Positions 8,054-16,077 of a stretch of DNA of 45,224 nucleotides are shown here, one piece after another. Both the position numbers and the translations under genes were made by a program. A model generated the notes under the pieces. It did not search any database. It was given only the letters and a program-made list of their open reading frames with translations, and had not been told where the DNA came from. How positions within the stretch are numbered: position 1 is the stretch's first letter; each line of letters opens with the position of its first letter. The stretch comes from Kribbella antibiotica (lineage in GTDB: Bacteria; Actinomycetota; Actinomycetes; Propionibacteriales; Kribbellaceae), in NCBI RefSeq assembly GCF_004349055.1, contig NZ_SMKX01000062.1:1-45224 (forward strand), given 5' to 3'.

Positions 8054-8629
8054 GTGCTGCTCTCCGACCGCGACATCCTGGCCGAGCTCGACGCGAAGCG
8101 CGTCGGGCTGGAACCGTTCGACCCTGCGATGGTGCAGCCGTCGAGTGTCGACGTGCGGCTGGACCGGTTCTTCCGGGTCTTCGAGAACCACCGGTACCCG
8201 CATATCGACCCTGCCGAGGAGCAGCCGGACCTGACCCGTGAGGTCGAGCCGGAGGGTGACGAGCCGTTCATCCTGCACCCGGGTGAGTTCGTGCTCGGGT
8301 CGACGTACGAGATGGTGACGCTGCCCGCCGACGTCGCGGCCCGGCTCGAGGGCAAGTCCTCGCTGGGGCGGCTCGGTCTGCTCACGCACTCCACCGCCGG
8401 CTTCATCGACCCCGGCTTCTCCGGCCACGTGACGCTGGAGCTGTCGAATGTCGCGACCCTGCCGATCAAGCTCTGGCCCGGGATGAAGATCGGCCAGCTG
8501 TGCTTCTTCCGGCTGTCGTCGCCGGCCGAGCACCCGTACGGCTCGGACAAGTACGGCTCGCGCTACCAGAATCAGCGCGGCCCGACGCCGTCCCGCTCGC
8601 ACCTGAAGTTCCACCGCACCGACATCTGA
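8054..8629 (+). CDS. dcd: dCTP deaminase, dUMP-forming (bifunctional Dcd/Dut type)
   Basis: The protein has 191 residues from a GTG; the start is set by the conserved N-terminus LLSDRDI. It closely resembles the Mycobacterium enzyme along its whole length. It has VQPSSVDVRLD, FVLGST, the active-site block GKSSLGRLGLLTHSTAGFID (Ser103, Arg106, Ala115), GFSGHVTLELSN with the catalytic Glu129, and the C-terminal QGQRGPTPSRS-like tail. In this subgroup one site deaminates dCTP and hydrolyses the triphosphate to give dUMP, supplying thymidylate synthesis. The cytosolic enzyme is a trimer. Its stop abuts the stop of the convergent gene at 8630. Confidence 0.96.
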   Translation: MLLSDRDILAELDAKRVGLEPFDPAMVQPSSVDVRLDRFFRVFENHRYPHIDPAEEQPDLTREVEPEGDEPFILHPGEFVLGSTYEMVTLPADVAARLEGKSSLGRLGLLTHSTAGFIDPGFSGHVTLELSNVATLPIKLWPGMKIGQLCFFRLSSPAEHPYGSDKYGSRYQNQRGPTPSRSHLKFHRTDI

Positions 8630-8863
8630 TCACCGGACGACCGAGAGCCCCGTACTGCGGGCTTCGGGGCGGGCGTGCCTGGCCTGCGGCGCGGAGTTCG
8701 TCAGCGGCTCCAGCTTGTCGGCCAGCCGCCGCAACGCGGTGGCCAGGCCGTGCCGGGTTCCGCCATCGGTCTCTTGGTGGTCGTGCATCAGCGCGCGGTT
8801 CTCGGCGGCCCGGACCTGCTCGGCGACGCGGTAGCGGGCGACCTCTTGGTGTTCGGTGATCAT
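8630..8863 (-). CDS. Small hypothetical protein
   Basis: The protein has 77 residues and begins at an ATG with AAGGAG 7 nt upstream, so it is very likely translated. The sequence is hydrophilic and helical (EVARYRVAEQVRAAENRAL, then LATALRRLADKLEPL), ending in a basic tail. I do not recognise a domain. It has no signal peptide or membrane segment. It is convergent with dcd, with adjacent stop codons. Confidence 0.7.
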   Translation of the reverse strand: MITEHQEVARYRVAEQVRAAENRALMHDHQETDGGTRHGLATALRRLADKLEPLTNSAPQARHARPEARSTGLSVVR

Positions 8864-8908
8864 GGCTGTTCTCCTTCGAATGAGGGTGATTTTGGGATGG
8901 CTGCCGCC

Positions 8909-8939
8909 AGGTCCCGCCGGACCGATGCCGGCGGAACCT
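8909..8939. terminator. Terminator hairpin of the RHH-DUF4097 operon
   Basis: AGGT-c-CCGCCGG pairs with CCGGCGG-a-ACCT around a 7-nt loop. It lies 16 bp past the stop of the minus-strand gene ending at 8955 and upstream of the small gene at 8630-8863. Confidence 0.6.
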
Positions 8940-8954
8940 TCTGGAGGGCGTGGA

Positions 8955-9797
8955 TCAGACCTTGACGACGGTGATGTCGCCGGTCACGGTGCGGGCCCGC
9001 AGAGTCAGCGAGCGTTCGCCCGCCTCGGGCTTCGCGCTCGGCTCCAGCTCGGAACGGATCCGGCCGGTGACCGTCTTCAGGTCCAGGTACGTCGGGATGC
9101 CGTCGGGAACCCCGACGCGGACATCGCCGTTGGCCGTCTCGGCCTGGATGCTCGGTCCGTCGGCCACCTCGACCGTGACGTCACCGGAGCCGGAGGTGGC
9201 GACCGAGTGGTCGCGGACCCGCTCGATGGTGATGTCACCGGAGCCGACCTTGATGCTGGTCGGTCCGGCCGCGTCACCGATCCGGACGTCGCCGGAGCCG
9301 GTGCTCAGCCCGATCGTGGTGGCGGCTTCGCCGATGTCGATCGAACCCGATCCGGTGCTGCCTTTGGTGATGCCTGCCACGTGGGCCACCCGTACGTCGC
9401 CACTTCCGGTGCTGACCGCAAGGTCGCCCTGGACGGACTCCAGGCGGATGTCGCCGGAGCCGGTGGACAACCGGGCGGTGCCGAGCGGGACCTGTGAGGT
9501 GATGTCGCCGGAGCCGGTCTTGGCTCGCACATCCAGGACTGCCGGGGTGGAGATCCGAACGTGGATCTCGGGGCCGCGGCGGGTGTTGAAGCGACGTCCC
9601 TTGCGGAGCTCGACGATCAGCTCGCCGTCCTCCACGGTGTAGATGACGTCCTCATCGGTGCCGTCCTCGACCTCGAGGTCGACGAACGTCTGGGTGCCGT
9701 CGACGGGGACCAGCAGGACCTCGCCGGAGCCGATCTCGATCCGTGTCCGGGTGACCTCGCCCTCTTCGGCGATCAACTGACTCGTGAAGCCGCTCAC
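8955..9797 (-). CDS. DUF4097-type beta-strand-repeat protein
   Basis: The protein has 280 residues. I take the GTG at 9797: AAGGA lies 8 nt upstream and the GTGA overlaps the stop of the preceding gene. An ATG at 9806 is the alternative. Most of the chain is a repeated beta unit with the signature sTGSGDIrl (TGSGDIT, STGSGDIRLE, STGSGDVRVA, STGSGSIDIG, STGSGDVRIG, GSGDITIE, SGSGDVTVE), as in DUF4097 adhesin-like proteins. These should stack into a right-handed beta-helix-like structure. No signal peptide or membrane helix is visible, so it may be cytoplasmic. It is co-transcribed and probably translationally coupled with the RHH gene. Family function is unclear. Confidence 0.85.
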   Translation of the reverse strand: MSGFTSQLIAEEGEVTRTRIEIGSGEVLLVPVDGTQTFVDLEVEDGTDEDVIYTVEDGELIVELRKGRRFNTRRGPEIHVRISTPAVLDVRAKTGSGDITSQVPLGTARLSTGSGDIRLESVQGDLAVSTGSGDVRVAHVAGITKGSTGSGSIDIGEAATTIGLSTGSGDVRIGDAAGPTSIKVGSGDITIERVRDHSVATSGSGDVTVEVADGPSIQAETANGDVRVGVPDGIPTYLDLKTVTGRIRSELEPSAKPEAGERSLTLRARTVTGDITVVKV

Positions 9798-10561
9798 TGT
9801 GTCCATCCTTGGAATCGCTGGCTGGAGCCGCGCTCACTGCGGCGGCTGTCTTTCTCTGCGCGGCGCTGGTCGGCCTCCGCGCGACGCTCGTCACGCCGGG
9901 CGTCCCGGTCGCGCCGGCCACGTTCGGGGCCGAAGACGCCGTCGTCTCCGAACGGTCCGCCAGGACCGAACACGCCGTCCGGGCCGAAGACACCGTCGGG
10001 TCCGAGCGGACCGTCAGGGCCCAGCGGGCCGTCCGGGCCGAATATCCCACCACCACGCGGCGGGCGCGGCGGCCGTGGCGGACGGGGAGCGCCACCACGG
10101 CGTCCCCGGTCGCTCAGCGACATCATCACCGTGCGCATCAGCCATGCGTTCGAGGAGATGCCCTCGGCGGTGGCGGCCTCGTCGACCTTGTTCTTCACCG
10201 ACATCGGCAGCCGCAGTGTGATCCGCGCGGTCGGCTCGTCGGCGTCGAGGGACAGGTCGTCGCCCTCGGTGTCGTCGTCCAGGTCATCGGCTGGGTCGTC
10301 CGGCCCGGTCAGCTGGCTGGGGGCCGGCGTGACTACGAACTCGGGACGGCCGCCGGCCATCCGGAGCTCGACCGAACCGGGGGACAGCTCACGGCTGATC
10401 TCACCGGCGGCGTCGGACAGGGCTGAGATGAGGGCCAGGCGGCCTGCGTCATCCAGCGTGGCTGCGAGGCGCTGGGCCACGCTGCGAGTCTGGTCGTCGG
10501 CCAGGGCGGTCGCGTTCTCCACGCTCCGCCGTACCGACTCGAGGTACGGGTCAAGTTCCAT
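9794..10561 (-). CDS. Ribbon-helix-helix protein with collagen-like Gly-X-Y tail
   Basis: The protein has 255 residues. Residues about 111-147 (ARITLRLPMSVKNKVDEAA, SSNAWLMRTVMMSL) are a ribbon-helix-helix DNA-binding domain of the HicB/CopG type. It is preceded by a helical region and an acidic linker (PDDPADDLDDDTEGDDL). A Pro/Arg stretch follows, then about 13 uninterrupted Gly-X-Y triplets (GPDGPLGPDGPL and on, residues 175-213) and a highly charged Arg/Glu/Asp tail. No ribosome binding site is visible at the ATG, so the mRNA may be leaderless. The start codon abuts an array of 11-bp repeats that is the likely operator. It probably autoregulates the operon with the DUF4097 gene. Confidence 0.85.
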   Translation of the reverse strand: MELDPYLESVRRSVENATALADDQTRSVAQRLAATLDDAGRLALISALSDAAGEISRELSPGSVELRMAGGRPEFVVTPAPSQLTGPDDPADDLDDDTEGDDLSLDADEPTARITLRLPMSVKNKVDEAATAEGISSNAWLMRTVMMSLSDRGRRGGAPRPPRPPRPPRGGGIFGPDGPLGPDGPLGPDGVFGPDGVFGPGGPFGDDGVFGPERGRRDRDARRDERRAEADQRRAEKDSRRSERGSSQRFQGWTQ

Positions 10562-10638
10562 GACGCCAACTATGACGTCATCGTGACGTCAATGTCAACC
10601 ATCAATGATGTCATCGCGATGTCATCGCGGCGTCAGGG
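10561..10638. promoter_or_regulatory. Tandem 11-bp repeat operator array
   Basis: Consecutive 11-bp units begin at 10573 (TGACGTCATCG), 10584 (TGACGTCAATG), 10595 (degenerate), 10606 (TGATGTCATCG), 10617 (CGATGTCATCG) and 10628 (CGGCGTCAGGG). A degenerate unit precedes them at 10561. The spacing is one DNA helical turn. The array fills the gap between the divergent RHH and SDR genes. RHH proteins are known to bind tandem short repeats cooperatively, so this is the natural target of the adjacent RHH protein. Confidence 0.7.
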
Positions 10639-10671
10639 CAGAATGGGTGGCACCGAAACGATGGAGGAAAC

Positions 10672-11466
10672 GTGTCCAGAGGAGTGCTTGTCACCGGCGC
10701 ATCGCGCGGGGTCGGAGCTGCCGCGGCAATGGCCTTCGCGCAGGGCGGTGACCGGGTCGTGCTGCACTGCCGGGGCGCCGTCGAGCGCGCCGAAGAAGTG
10801 CGCGCCGGACTACCTGGTGCCGGGCATGCGGTGGTCGCTGCTGACATCGGCGATCCGGCCGAAATACCTTCCCTGGTTGACGAATCGGCCCGTCTTCTGG
10901 GCCGCATCGACGTACTGGTGAACAATGCGGCCATGTACGTCGACGAGCCGGTCGCGGGGTCGCGTCGAGTCGGTCATCCGCTGGCCGAGACGTCGTACGA
11001 GGAATGGGTCACGGCCTGGCGGCGGACCCTCGCAGTGAACCTCGAAGGTACCGCGCATGTGACCTGGTGCGTGGCCCGCCAGATGCTCGACATCGAGCCG
11101 GCCGAGGGTGTACGGCGGGGTGCGATCGTCAATGTTGGTTCGCGCGGCGCCTACCGGGGTGAGCCTGATGTGCCTGCTTACGGCGCCTCGAAGGCCGGAT
11201 TGCACGCACTCGGCCAGTCGCTCGCCGTCTCGCTGGCGCCACATGACATCACCGTGACGTCAATCGCCCCCGGTTTCATCGCCACCGACCTGACCGCCGA
11301 CTTCCTCAAAGGCGCCGGCGGTGACGCCATCCGCGCCCAAAGCCCCTTCAACCGCACCGCAACGGCGGAAGAGGTCGCCGCCGCCATTCACTGGCTGGCG
11401 TCCTCCCCGGCCGGGTGGTCCTCCGGCGCCGTCCTCGACTTCAACGGCGCCTCGTACCTGCGTTGA
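10672..11466 (+). CDS. Short-chain dehydrogenase/reductase
   Basis: The protein has 264 residues from a GTG with GGAGG upstream. It has the Rossmann nucleotide motif TGASRGVG near the N-terminus, LVNNAA in the NNAG position, and a catalytic Ser in IVNVGSRGAYRG followed by Y-x-x-x-K in YGASKAGL. The classical SDR pattern is complete. PGFIATDLT matches the usual PG segment. NAD(P)-dependent oxidation or reduction of an unknown substrate is expected. It is divergent from the RHH operon and may be controlled by the same repeat array. Confidence 0.92.
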   Translation: MSRGVLVTGASRGVGAAAAMAFAQGGDRVVLHCRGAVERAEEVRAGLPGAGHAVVAADIGDPAEIPSLVDESARLLGRIDVLVNNAAMYVDEPVAGSRRVGHPLAETSYEEWVTAWRRTLAVNLEGTAHVTWCVARQMLDIEPAEGVRRGAIVNVGSRGAYRGEPDVPAYGASKAGLHALGQSLAVSLAPHDITVTSIAPGFIATDLTADFLKGAGGDAIRAQSPFNRTATAEEVAAAIHWLASSPAGWSSGAVLDFNGASYLR

Positions 11467-11491
11467 CCTACCAGCGACCTACGATCCAGCC

Positions 11492-12217
11492 ATGGATGGG
11501 GACCTGGCCGTGCTGATCGGCCTCGTGGTCGTGATTCCGGTCGGTCTCCTGGTCGCGGCGCTCTATCGCCGCCTCAACCGGGCCGACAATCGGAGCCGGC
11601 GGACGGCCTTCCTTGCCGAGACCGGCTGGTCGCCGGCGCCGGTGAACGACTGGGCGTTCGCCAGTGTGCGGAGCGGCTTCCCGACAGCCATGGTCGAGGA
11701 CGTCATCACGGTGGGAGCATTCGAGGGGCGTGAGTTCGCCGTCGTGGACTGCACCCACCACCAGGACGAGATCGCCGGGCATCCAGAAGGTACGACGCTG
11801 CACTATCCGATGAAACTGCATCTCGTGCTGCTGCAGTTGCCGGTCGCGCTTCCGTCGATCGTCGTCGCGCACCACAACTGGATCAGCCGCGGCCTGACCG
11901 CCACCCGGAAGACCGGCGTCGCGCCCTTCGACAAGCAGTTCCAGGTTGTCAGCGGCGACGGCGGCTTCGCATCAACAGTGCTGAGCCCTTACCTGATCCA
12001 CTGGATGCTGAACAACCCGGGGCTGCAATGGCGCATCGTCGGCAATGCCCTGGTCGGCTGGCACCAGGACCGCTGGTACCCGCCGGAAACCGTAGCCCTG
12101 GTCACTGCCCTCGGCGGCATTGCAGACTCCATCCCGCCCGACGTCCAGGCCCGCTACGGCCAACCCGCGCCCAGCACAGCGGGCCTACCGCCCGCCCTGC
12201 CAGGCATTGCCAGCTAG
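11492..12217 (+). CDS. Hypothetical membrane-anchored protein
   Basis: The protein has 241 residues from an ATG at 11492. An N-terminal membrane helix (LAVLIGLVVVIPVGLLVAAL) is followed by a basic stretch and a soluble domain of mixed alpha/beta character (FEGREFAVVDCTHH, LHLVLLQLPVALPSIVV). The family is not recognised. It follows the SDR gene by 25 bp on the same strand and could share its transcript. Its TAG stop shares bases with the stop of the convergent lipoprotein gene (CTAG at 12214-12217). Confidence 0.75.
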   Translation: MDGDLAVLIGLVVVIPVGLLVAALYRRLNRADNRSRRTAFLAETGWSPAPVNDWAFASVRSGFPTAMVEDVITVGAFEGREFAVVDCTHHQDEIAGHPEGTTLHYPMKLHLVLLQLPVALPSIVVAHHNWISRGLTATRKTGVAPFDKQFQVVSGDGGFASTVLSPYLIHWMLNNPGLQWRIVGNALVGWHQDRWYPPETVALVTALGGIADSIPPDVQARYGQPAPSTAGLPPALPGIAS

Positions 12218-13014
12218 CTGACGATCTTGCTTGCGGGCGGTGCGGTGATGCTGACCGGTTTGTTGTAGTCGGACAGGGTCATCTCCATCGAGACGCCGCT
12301 GACGTCGAACTCCATCCGGCGGACCCGGTGCGACTTGTCCATCCACAGCGTGTAGGGGATGGTGGCCGGCATCCCCTTCGGCAGCTTCTTGCCCTGGGTG
12401 GCCAGCATCTTCGCGGCGTTCAGGTTGACCTCGTACTGCTCCATCTTCTCGCCGACGATGGTGTCCTCGCCGACGAACTTGACGCTGACCAGGCTCTTGT
12501 CGAACGACTTGAACGCCTGCGTCGGGTCACCGCTCTTGAGCAGTGAGTCGAGCTCGGCGACCTGGCCGGACTTGAACTTGAGGTACTTGCCGGCCGGAGT
12601 CGCGCCCGGGATCGAGGCGTAGCCGGCGCCGCCGGAGACGATCATCTTGGCCGTCTTGCCCTTGAAGGCCGCGCCGGTCATCTCCATCGACATGGCGGCC
12701 GGCTTGACGCTCTGGACACCACGGATCGTCATCAGCGTCTGGCCGTTGCCCTTCATCGTGGCGAACGTGCGCCACGATGTCGCCTTGGTCAGCGCGGAGT
12801 TCATCTCCGGTACGAAGGTGACGCGGTTCAGGCGGACGACGGCCGGCGGCGCGATCGGCGTCTCGACGGTCTTGGACGGCTCGCTGCTGGCGACGGTGGT
12901 CGGTGTCGGTGTCGGCGGCGGCACGGCGGCCGGCTTCTCGTTGCCGCCACAGGCGGCGAGGCCGAGGGCCAGGGGTACGACGGCGGCCGTGGCGACGGCG
13001 GCGCGGAACTTCAT
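12214..13014 (-). CDS. LppX/LprAFG-like lipoprotein
   Basis: The protein has 266 residues from an ATG at 13014 with GGGAGGG upstream. The signal peptide ends in LGLAACGG, a good lipobox with the acylated Cys. A Pro/Thr-rich spacer then leads to a domain of about 190 residues with alternating strands (MTIRGVQSVKPAAMSMEM, LWMDKSHRVRRMEFDVSG). This fits the actinobacterial LppX/LprG fold, which carries lipids in a hydrophobic cavity outside the membrane. The ligand is unknown. A strong 11-bp inverted repeat lies directly upstream of its ribosome binding site. Confidence 0.82.
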   Translation of the reverse strand: MKFRAAVATAAVVPLALGLAACGGNEKPAAVPPPTPTPTTVASSEPSKTVETPIAPPAVVRLNRVTFVPEMNSALTKATSWRTFATMKGNGQTLMTIRGVQSVKPAAMSMEMTGAAFKGKTAKMIVSGGAGYASIPGATPAGKYLKFKSGQVAELDSLLKSGDPTQAFKSFDKSLVSVKFVGEDTIVGEKMEQYEVNLNAAKMLATQGKKLPKGMPATIPYTLWMDKSHRVRRMEFDVSGVSMEMTLSDYNKPVSITAPPASKIVS

Positions 13015-13029
13015 GGTGCGATTCCCTCC

Positions 13030-13070
13030 CAGGTGGTTCAAACCTCGGAGCTTAAGGTCTGAACCACCTG
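13030..13070. promoter_or_regulatory. Long inverted repeat in the lipoprotein leader
   Basis: CAGGTGGTTCA (13030-13040) and TGAACCACCTG (13060-13070) are perfect complements. Inside them ACCT and AGGT pair after one mismatch, leaving a 9-nt loop. It lies between the EtfD-like gene and the lipoprotein gene, both on the minus strand, and touches the lipoprotein ribosome binding site. It could be a terminator for the upstream gene, an mRNA hairpin controlling translation, or a protein operator. No U-tract follows. Confidence 0.7.
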
Positions 13071-13113
13071 ACAAGGAAGGAAATTGCACGTTGCTGCAAT
13101 CGCGGAGGACTAC

Positions 13114-15273
13114 TTAGCCACGTTTCACCGAGGCGAGCAGCAGCTGGGCGACGTCCTGCACCTCCACCTCCTCGCGCGCAGTGCCGTCGGCCTGCTTGGC
13201 GGTGAGGCCGTCGGACAGCATCACGCGGCAGAACGGGCAGCCGGTGGCGATCTTGTCGGCGCCGGTCTCGACGGCCTCGTTGGTCCGGTTCATGTTGATC
13301 CGGGTGCCGACCTTCTCTTCCATCCACATCTGCGCGCCACCGGCACCGCAGCAGAACGACTTCGTCTTGTTCCGCGGCATCTCGGCGTACTCGGCGCCCG
13401 GGATGATTTCGAGCAGTTCGCGCGGGGCGTCGTACACCTGGTTGTGGCGACCCAGGTAGCACGGGTCGTGGTAGGTGATCTTCTGGCCGTTGAGCGTGCT
13501 GTCGGCCGGAGCGACCGGGGTCAGTTTGCCTTCGCGGACCAGCCGGTTGAGCAGCTGGGTGTGGTGGATGACGTCGAGCTCGACGCCGAGCTGCGAGTAC
13601 TCGTTCTTCAACGTGTTGAAGCAGTGTGCGCAGGTGGAGACGACCTTCTTCGCGCCGGTCTCCTTGAAGACCTCCGCGTTCTGCATCGCCAGCTGCTGGA
13701 AGACGAACTCGTTGCCGGACCGCCGCGCCGGGTCACCGGTACACGTCTCGCCATCACCGAGCACTGCAAACGAAACGCCGGCGATGTTGAGCAGCTCGGC
13801 CACGGCCTGCGTGGTCTTCTTCGCGCGGTCCTCATAAGCGCCGGCGCAGCCGACCCAGAACAGGTACTCGACCTCGGCCAGCGTCTCTGGGTCAGTTTCA
13901 GCCGTGCCGCCGATTTGTTTGACCTCGAACGGCAGGTCCTTGGCCCAGTCCATCCGGCCGGACGGGCTCATGTTCCACGGGTTGCCCTTGTTCTCCAGGC
14001 CCTTGAACAGCCCGTTGAGCTCGGACGGGAACGACGACTCGATCAGCACCTGGTAGCGGCGCATGTCCATGATCGCGTCCACGTGCTCGATGTCGACCGG
14101 ACACTGCTGTACGCAGGCACCGCACGACGTACAGGCCCACAAGGCCTCTTCGTCGATGACCGCGACATCGGCCGGGCCGACCAGCGGCTTCTCCTGCTCG
14201 TCGAGCACCAGCTGGGACAGCGACTTGCGCTCGTCCTCGGACGCCAGCAGGTACGGCGCCTTCGCGTACGCGTGCTCGCGCAGGTTCATCATGATCAGCT
14301 TGGGCGACAGCGACTTGTCGGTGTTCCAGGCCGGGCACTGCGACTGGCAGCGACCGCACTCGGTGCAGGTCGTGAAGTCGAGCAGGCCCTTCCAGGTGAA
14401 GTCCTCGATCTTGCCGACGCCGAGGGCCGCGTCCTCGTCGAGCTCCTCGATGTTCTCGAAGTCAATCGCCTCGCCCTTGACCATGATCGGCTGCAGCGCA
14501 CCCAGCGCCGTACCGCCATCGGCATCACGCTTGAACCAGATGTTCGGCCACGCGGTGAACCGGTGCCAGGCAACACCCATGGTCGCGTTCAGCGAGATGG
14601 TGATCATCCACGCGAACGAGATCAGGATCTTGATCATCGCGACCAGGTAGACCGTGTTCTCCAGCGCGTGCTCGGACAGTCCGCTGAACAGCAGGTCGCC
14701 GACCCAGAAGGTGGTCGGGAAGTGGAACTTGCTGCCCGCGCCGAGCGAGTACTCCAGGCCGCGCAGCAGTGCGATACAGATCAGTACGCCGAGAATCGTG
14801 TACTCGACGTAGTACGCCTGCCACGCAGTGGAGCCGAAGAACCGGCTGTACCGGCCCTTCTCCCCCCGGGGCAGCGCACGCAGCCGGATCACCACCAGGC
14901 CGATGATCGAGATCAGGCCGGTCCAGGTCAGGAACTCGCTGACCCACTCGAAGACGAACCAGTGCCCGATGATCGGCAGCGCGAAGTGCGCGTCGAACAG
15001 CTGGCCGAACGCGGTCACCAGGCTCAGCACCAGCCCGAGGAAACCGAACGCCACGAACCAGTGCAGGATGCCGATATGGCTCCACTGCAGCATCCGGGTG
15101 TGGAGGAGGGTCTCCTTGCCCAGCGTGAGGCTTCGCAGCCCCGGCTGGTCGGTACGGCCGGGAGCGGGCTGACCCAGTCTGATGACGGACACGATGTGCC
15201 CGATCGTCTTGCCGAACAACGCGACGCCGACCACGGCGATCGCGAGCGAGACGATGATGGCGAGGATCTGCAT
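13114..15273 (-). CDS. EtfD-like membrane Fe-S oxidoreductase
   Basis: The protein has 719 residues. About six membrane helices occupy residues 1-235 in a nitrate-reductase-gamma/heterodisulfide-reductase-like domain. Then come two 4Fe-4S ferredoxin motifs, CTECGRCQSQCP (Cys303, 306, 309, 313) and CTSCGACVQQCP (Cys381, 384, 387, 391). Two cysteine-rich CCG-type domains follow, including STCAHCFNTLKNEY and FCCGAGGAQMW. This matches the Rv0338c/EtfD family of mycobacteria, which passes electrons from electron-transfer flavoprotein into the quinone pool during fatty-acid oxidation. No etfA or etfB is present in this window. The ribosome binding site is weak. Confidence 0.88.
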   Translation of the reverse strand: MQILAIIVSLAIAVVGVALFGKTIGHIVSVIRLGQPAPGRTDQPGLRSLTLGKETLLHTRMLQWSHIGILHWFVAFGFLGLVLSLVTAFGQLFDAHFALPIIGHWFVFEWVSEFLTWTGLISIIGLVVIRLRALPRGEKGRYSRFFGSTAWQAYYVEYTILGVLICIALLRGLEYSLGAGSKFHFPTTFWVGDLLFSGLSEHALENTVYLVAMIKILISFAWMITISLNATMGVAWHRFTAWPNIWFKRDADGGTALGALQPIMVKGEAIDFENIEELDEDAALGVGKIEDFTWKGLLDFTTCTECGRCQSQCPAWNTDKSLSPKLIMMNLREHAYAKAPYLLASEDERKSLSQLVLDEQEKPLVGPADVAVIDEEALWACTSCGACVQQCPVDIEHVDAIMDMRRYQVLIESSFPSELNGLFKGLENKGNPWNMSPSGRMDWAKDLPFEVKQIGGTAETDPETLAEVEYLFWVGCAGAYEDRAKKTTQAVAELLNIAGVSFAVLGDGETCTGDPARRSGNEFVFQQLAMQNAEVFKETGAKKVVSTCAHCFNTLKNEYSQLGVELDVIHHTQLLNRLVREGKLTPVAPADSTLNGQKITYHDPCYLGRHNQVYDAPRELLEIIPGAEYAEMPRNKTKSFCCGAGGAQMWMEEKVGTRINMNRTNEAVETGADKIATGCPFCRVMLSDGLTAKQADGTAREEVEVQDVAQLLLASVKRG

Positions 15274-15459
15274 ACCAGCGATGTTATTGGTTGGTTACCG
15301 ATCAGTCATGTCGGTGTCGGGCTCGTCACGCGTGAGATGTGACTGTGAACAAACCTACACAGAGCGTTACGAAGAACTCATTGCCTATCGAGTAGACCAA
15401 TCCGTAGGTTTCCAACCACTGCGAATGCAGGGATGGAAATGATTTCACGGGAGAACGAG

Positions 15460-16005
15460 ATGCGTTTTCAGAGGGCAGCGGTCGCAGGCGCGGTGCTGGC
15501 GAGTGGGTTGCTGGTACCGGGCGCGGGTACGGCGAGTGCGTCGGTCGACCCGGAGGTCCGGGTCGCGAAGAAGTGCGACACCAAGGTGGTCTACTGGTAC
15601 ACGCGCGGCGGTAAGGAGGTGTACGTCGGGACGAACCTCTACAGCGAGTGGCTCGAGGGCCCGGGCCGGATCACCTACCAGAAGACAACGACCTCGGAGT
15701 CGAACTCGGCCTGGACCGGTGACCTCGGGGTGAGCATCCCGCTGGTGATCGCGGACATCCAGAGCAAATACGCCAAGACCGTCGGCAAGTCGCACTCGGT
15801 CTCGCAGGCCTGGTCGTACACCGCCGAGGTCCCGGCCGGAAAGATCCGCCGCCTCCACCAGCTCAAGCAATCCTGGCGCGTCCAGGTCGTCCGCTGGCGC
15901 TACACCACGTCCGACTGCAAGAAGACCAAGGAACTCAGCAGCAAGACCGCGACTTTCCCGGTCAAGAACCGCGACTACCTGTGGATTCTCATCGGCCGCG
16001 AGTGA
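15460..16005 (+). CDS. Small secreted protein, possibly of beta-pore-forming fold
   Basis: The protein has 181 residues. The ATG at 15460 is chosen for the GGGAG upstream; an in-frame ATG at 15433 has none. A signal peptide (RAAVAGAVLASGLLVPGAG, with cleavage near ASA-S) is followed by an Ala-free beta-rich chain. It has alternating Ser/Thr stretches (TYQKTTTSESNSAW, YAKTVGKSHSVSQAWSY) and the phrase AEVPAGKIRRLHQLKQSW. Two cysteines could form one disulfide. The alternating pattern followed by a Pro-Gly-type turn resembles aerolysin/ETX-MTX2-type pore formers, but that is only an impression. No known family is certain. Confidence 0.75.
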   Translation: MRFQRAAVAGAVLASGLLVPGAGTASASVDPEVRVAKKCDTKVVYWYTRGGKEVYVGTNLYSEWLEGPGRITYQKTTTSESNSAWTGDLGVSIPLVIADIQSKYAKTVGKSHSVSQAWSYTAEVPAGKIRRLHQLKQSWRVQVVRWRYTTSDCKKTKELSSKTATFPVKNRDYLWILIGRE

Positions 16006-16077
16006 AGCCCGTACGGCGACATCACGTGCCGCCGATCGCTGTCGTGCTCACCGGCCGTGCGACTGGAACACTGAAGG

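Noticed and set aside
13084..15342. A 752-codon plus-strand open frame
   Set aside because: It is an exact antisense shadow of the EtfD-like oxidoreductase, which has ferredoxin motifs and membrane helices in the correct frame.
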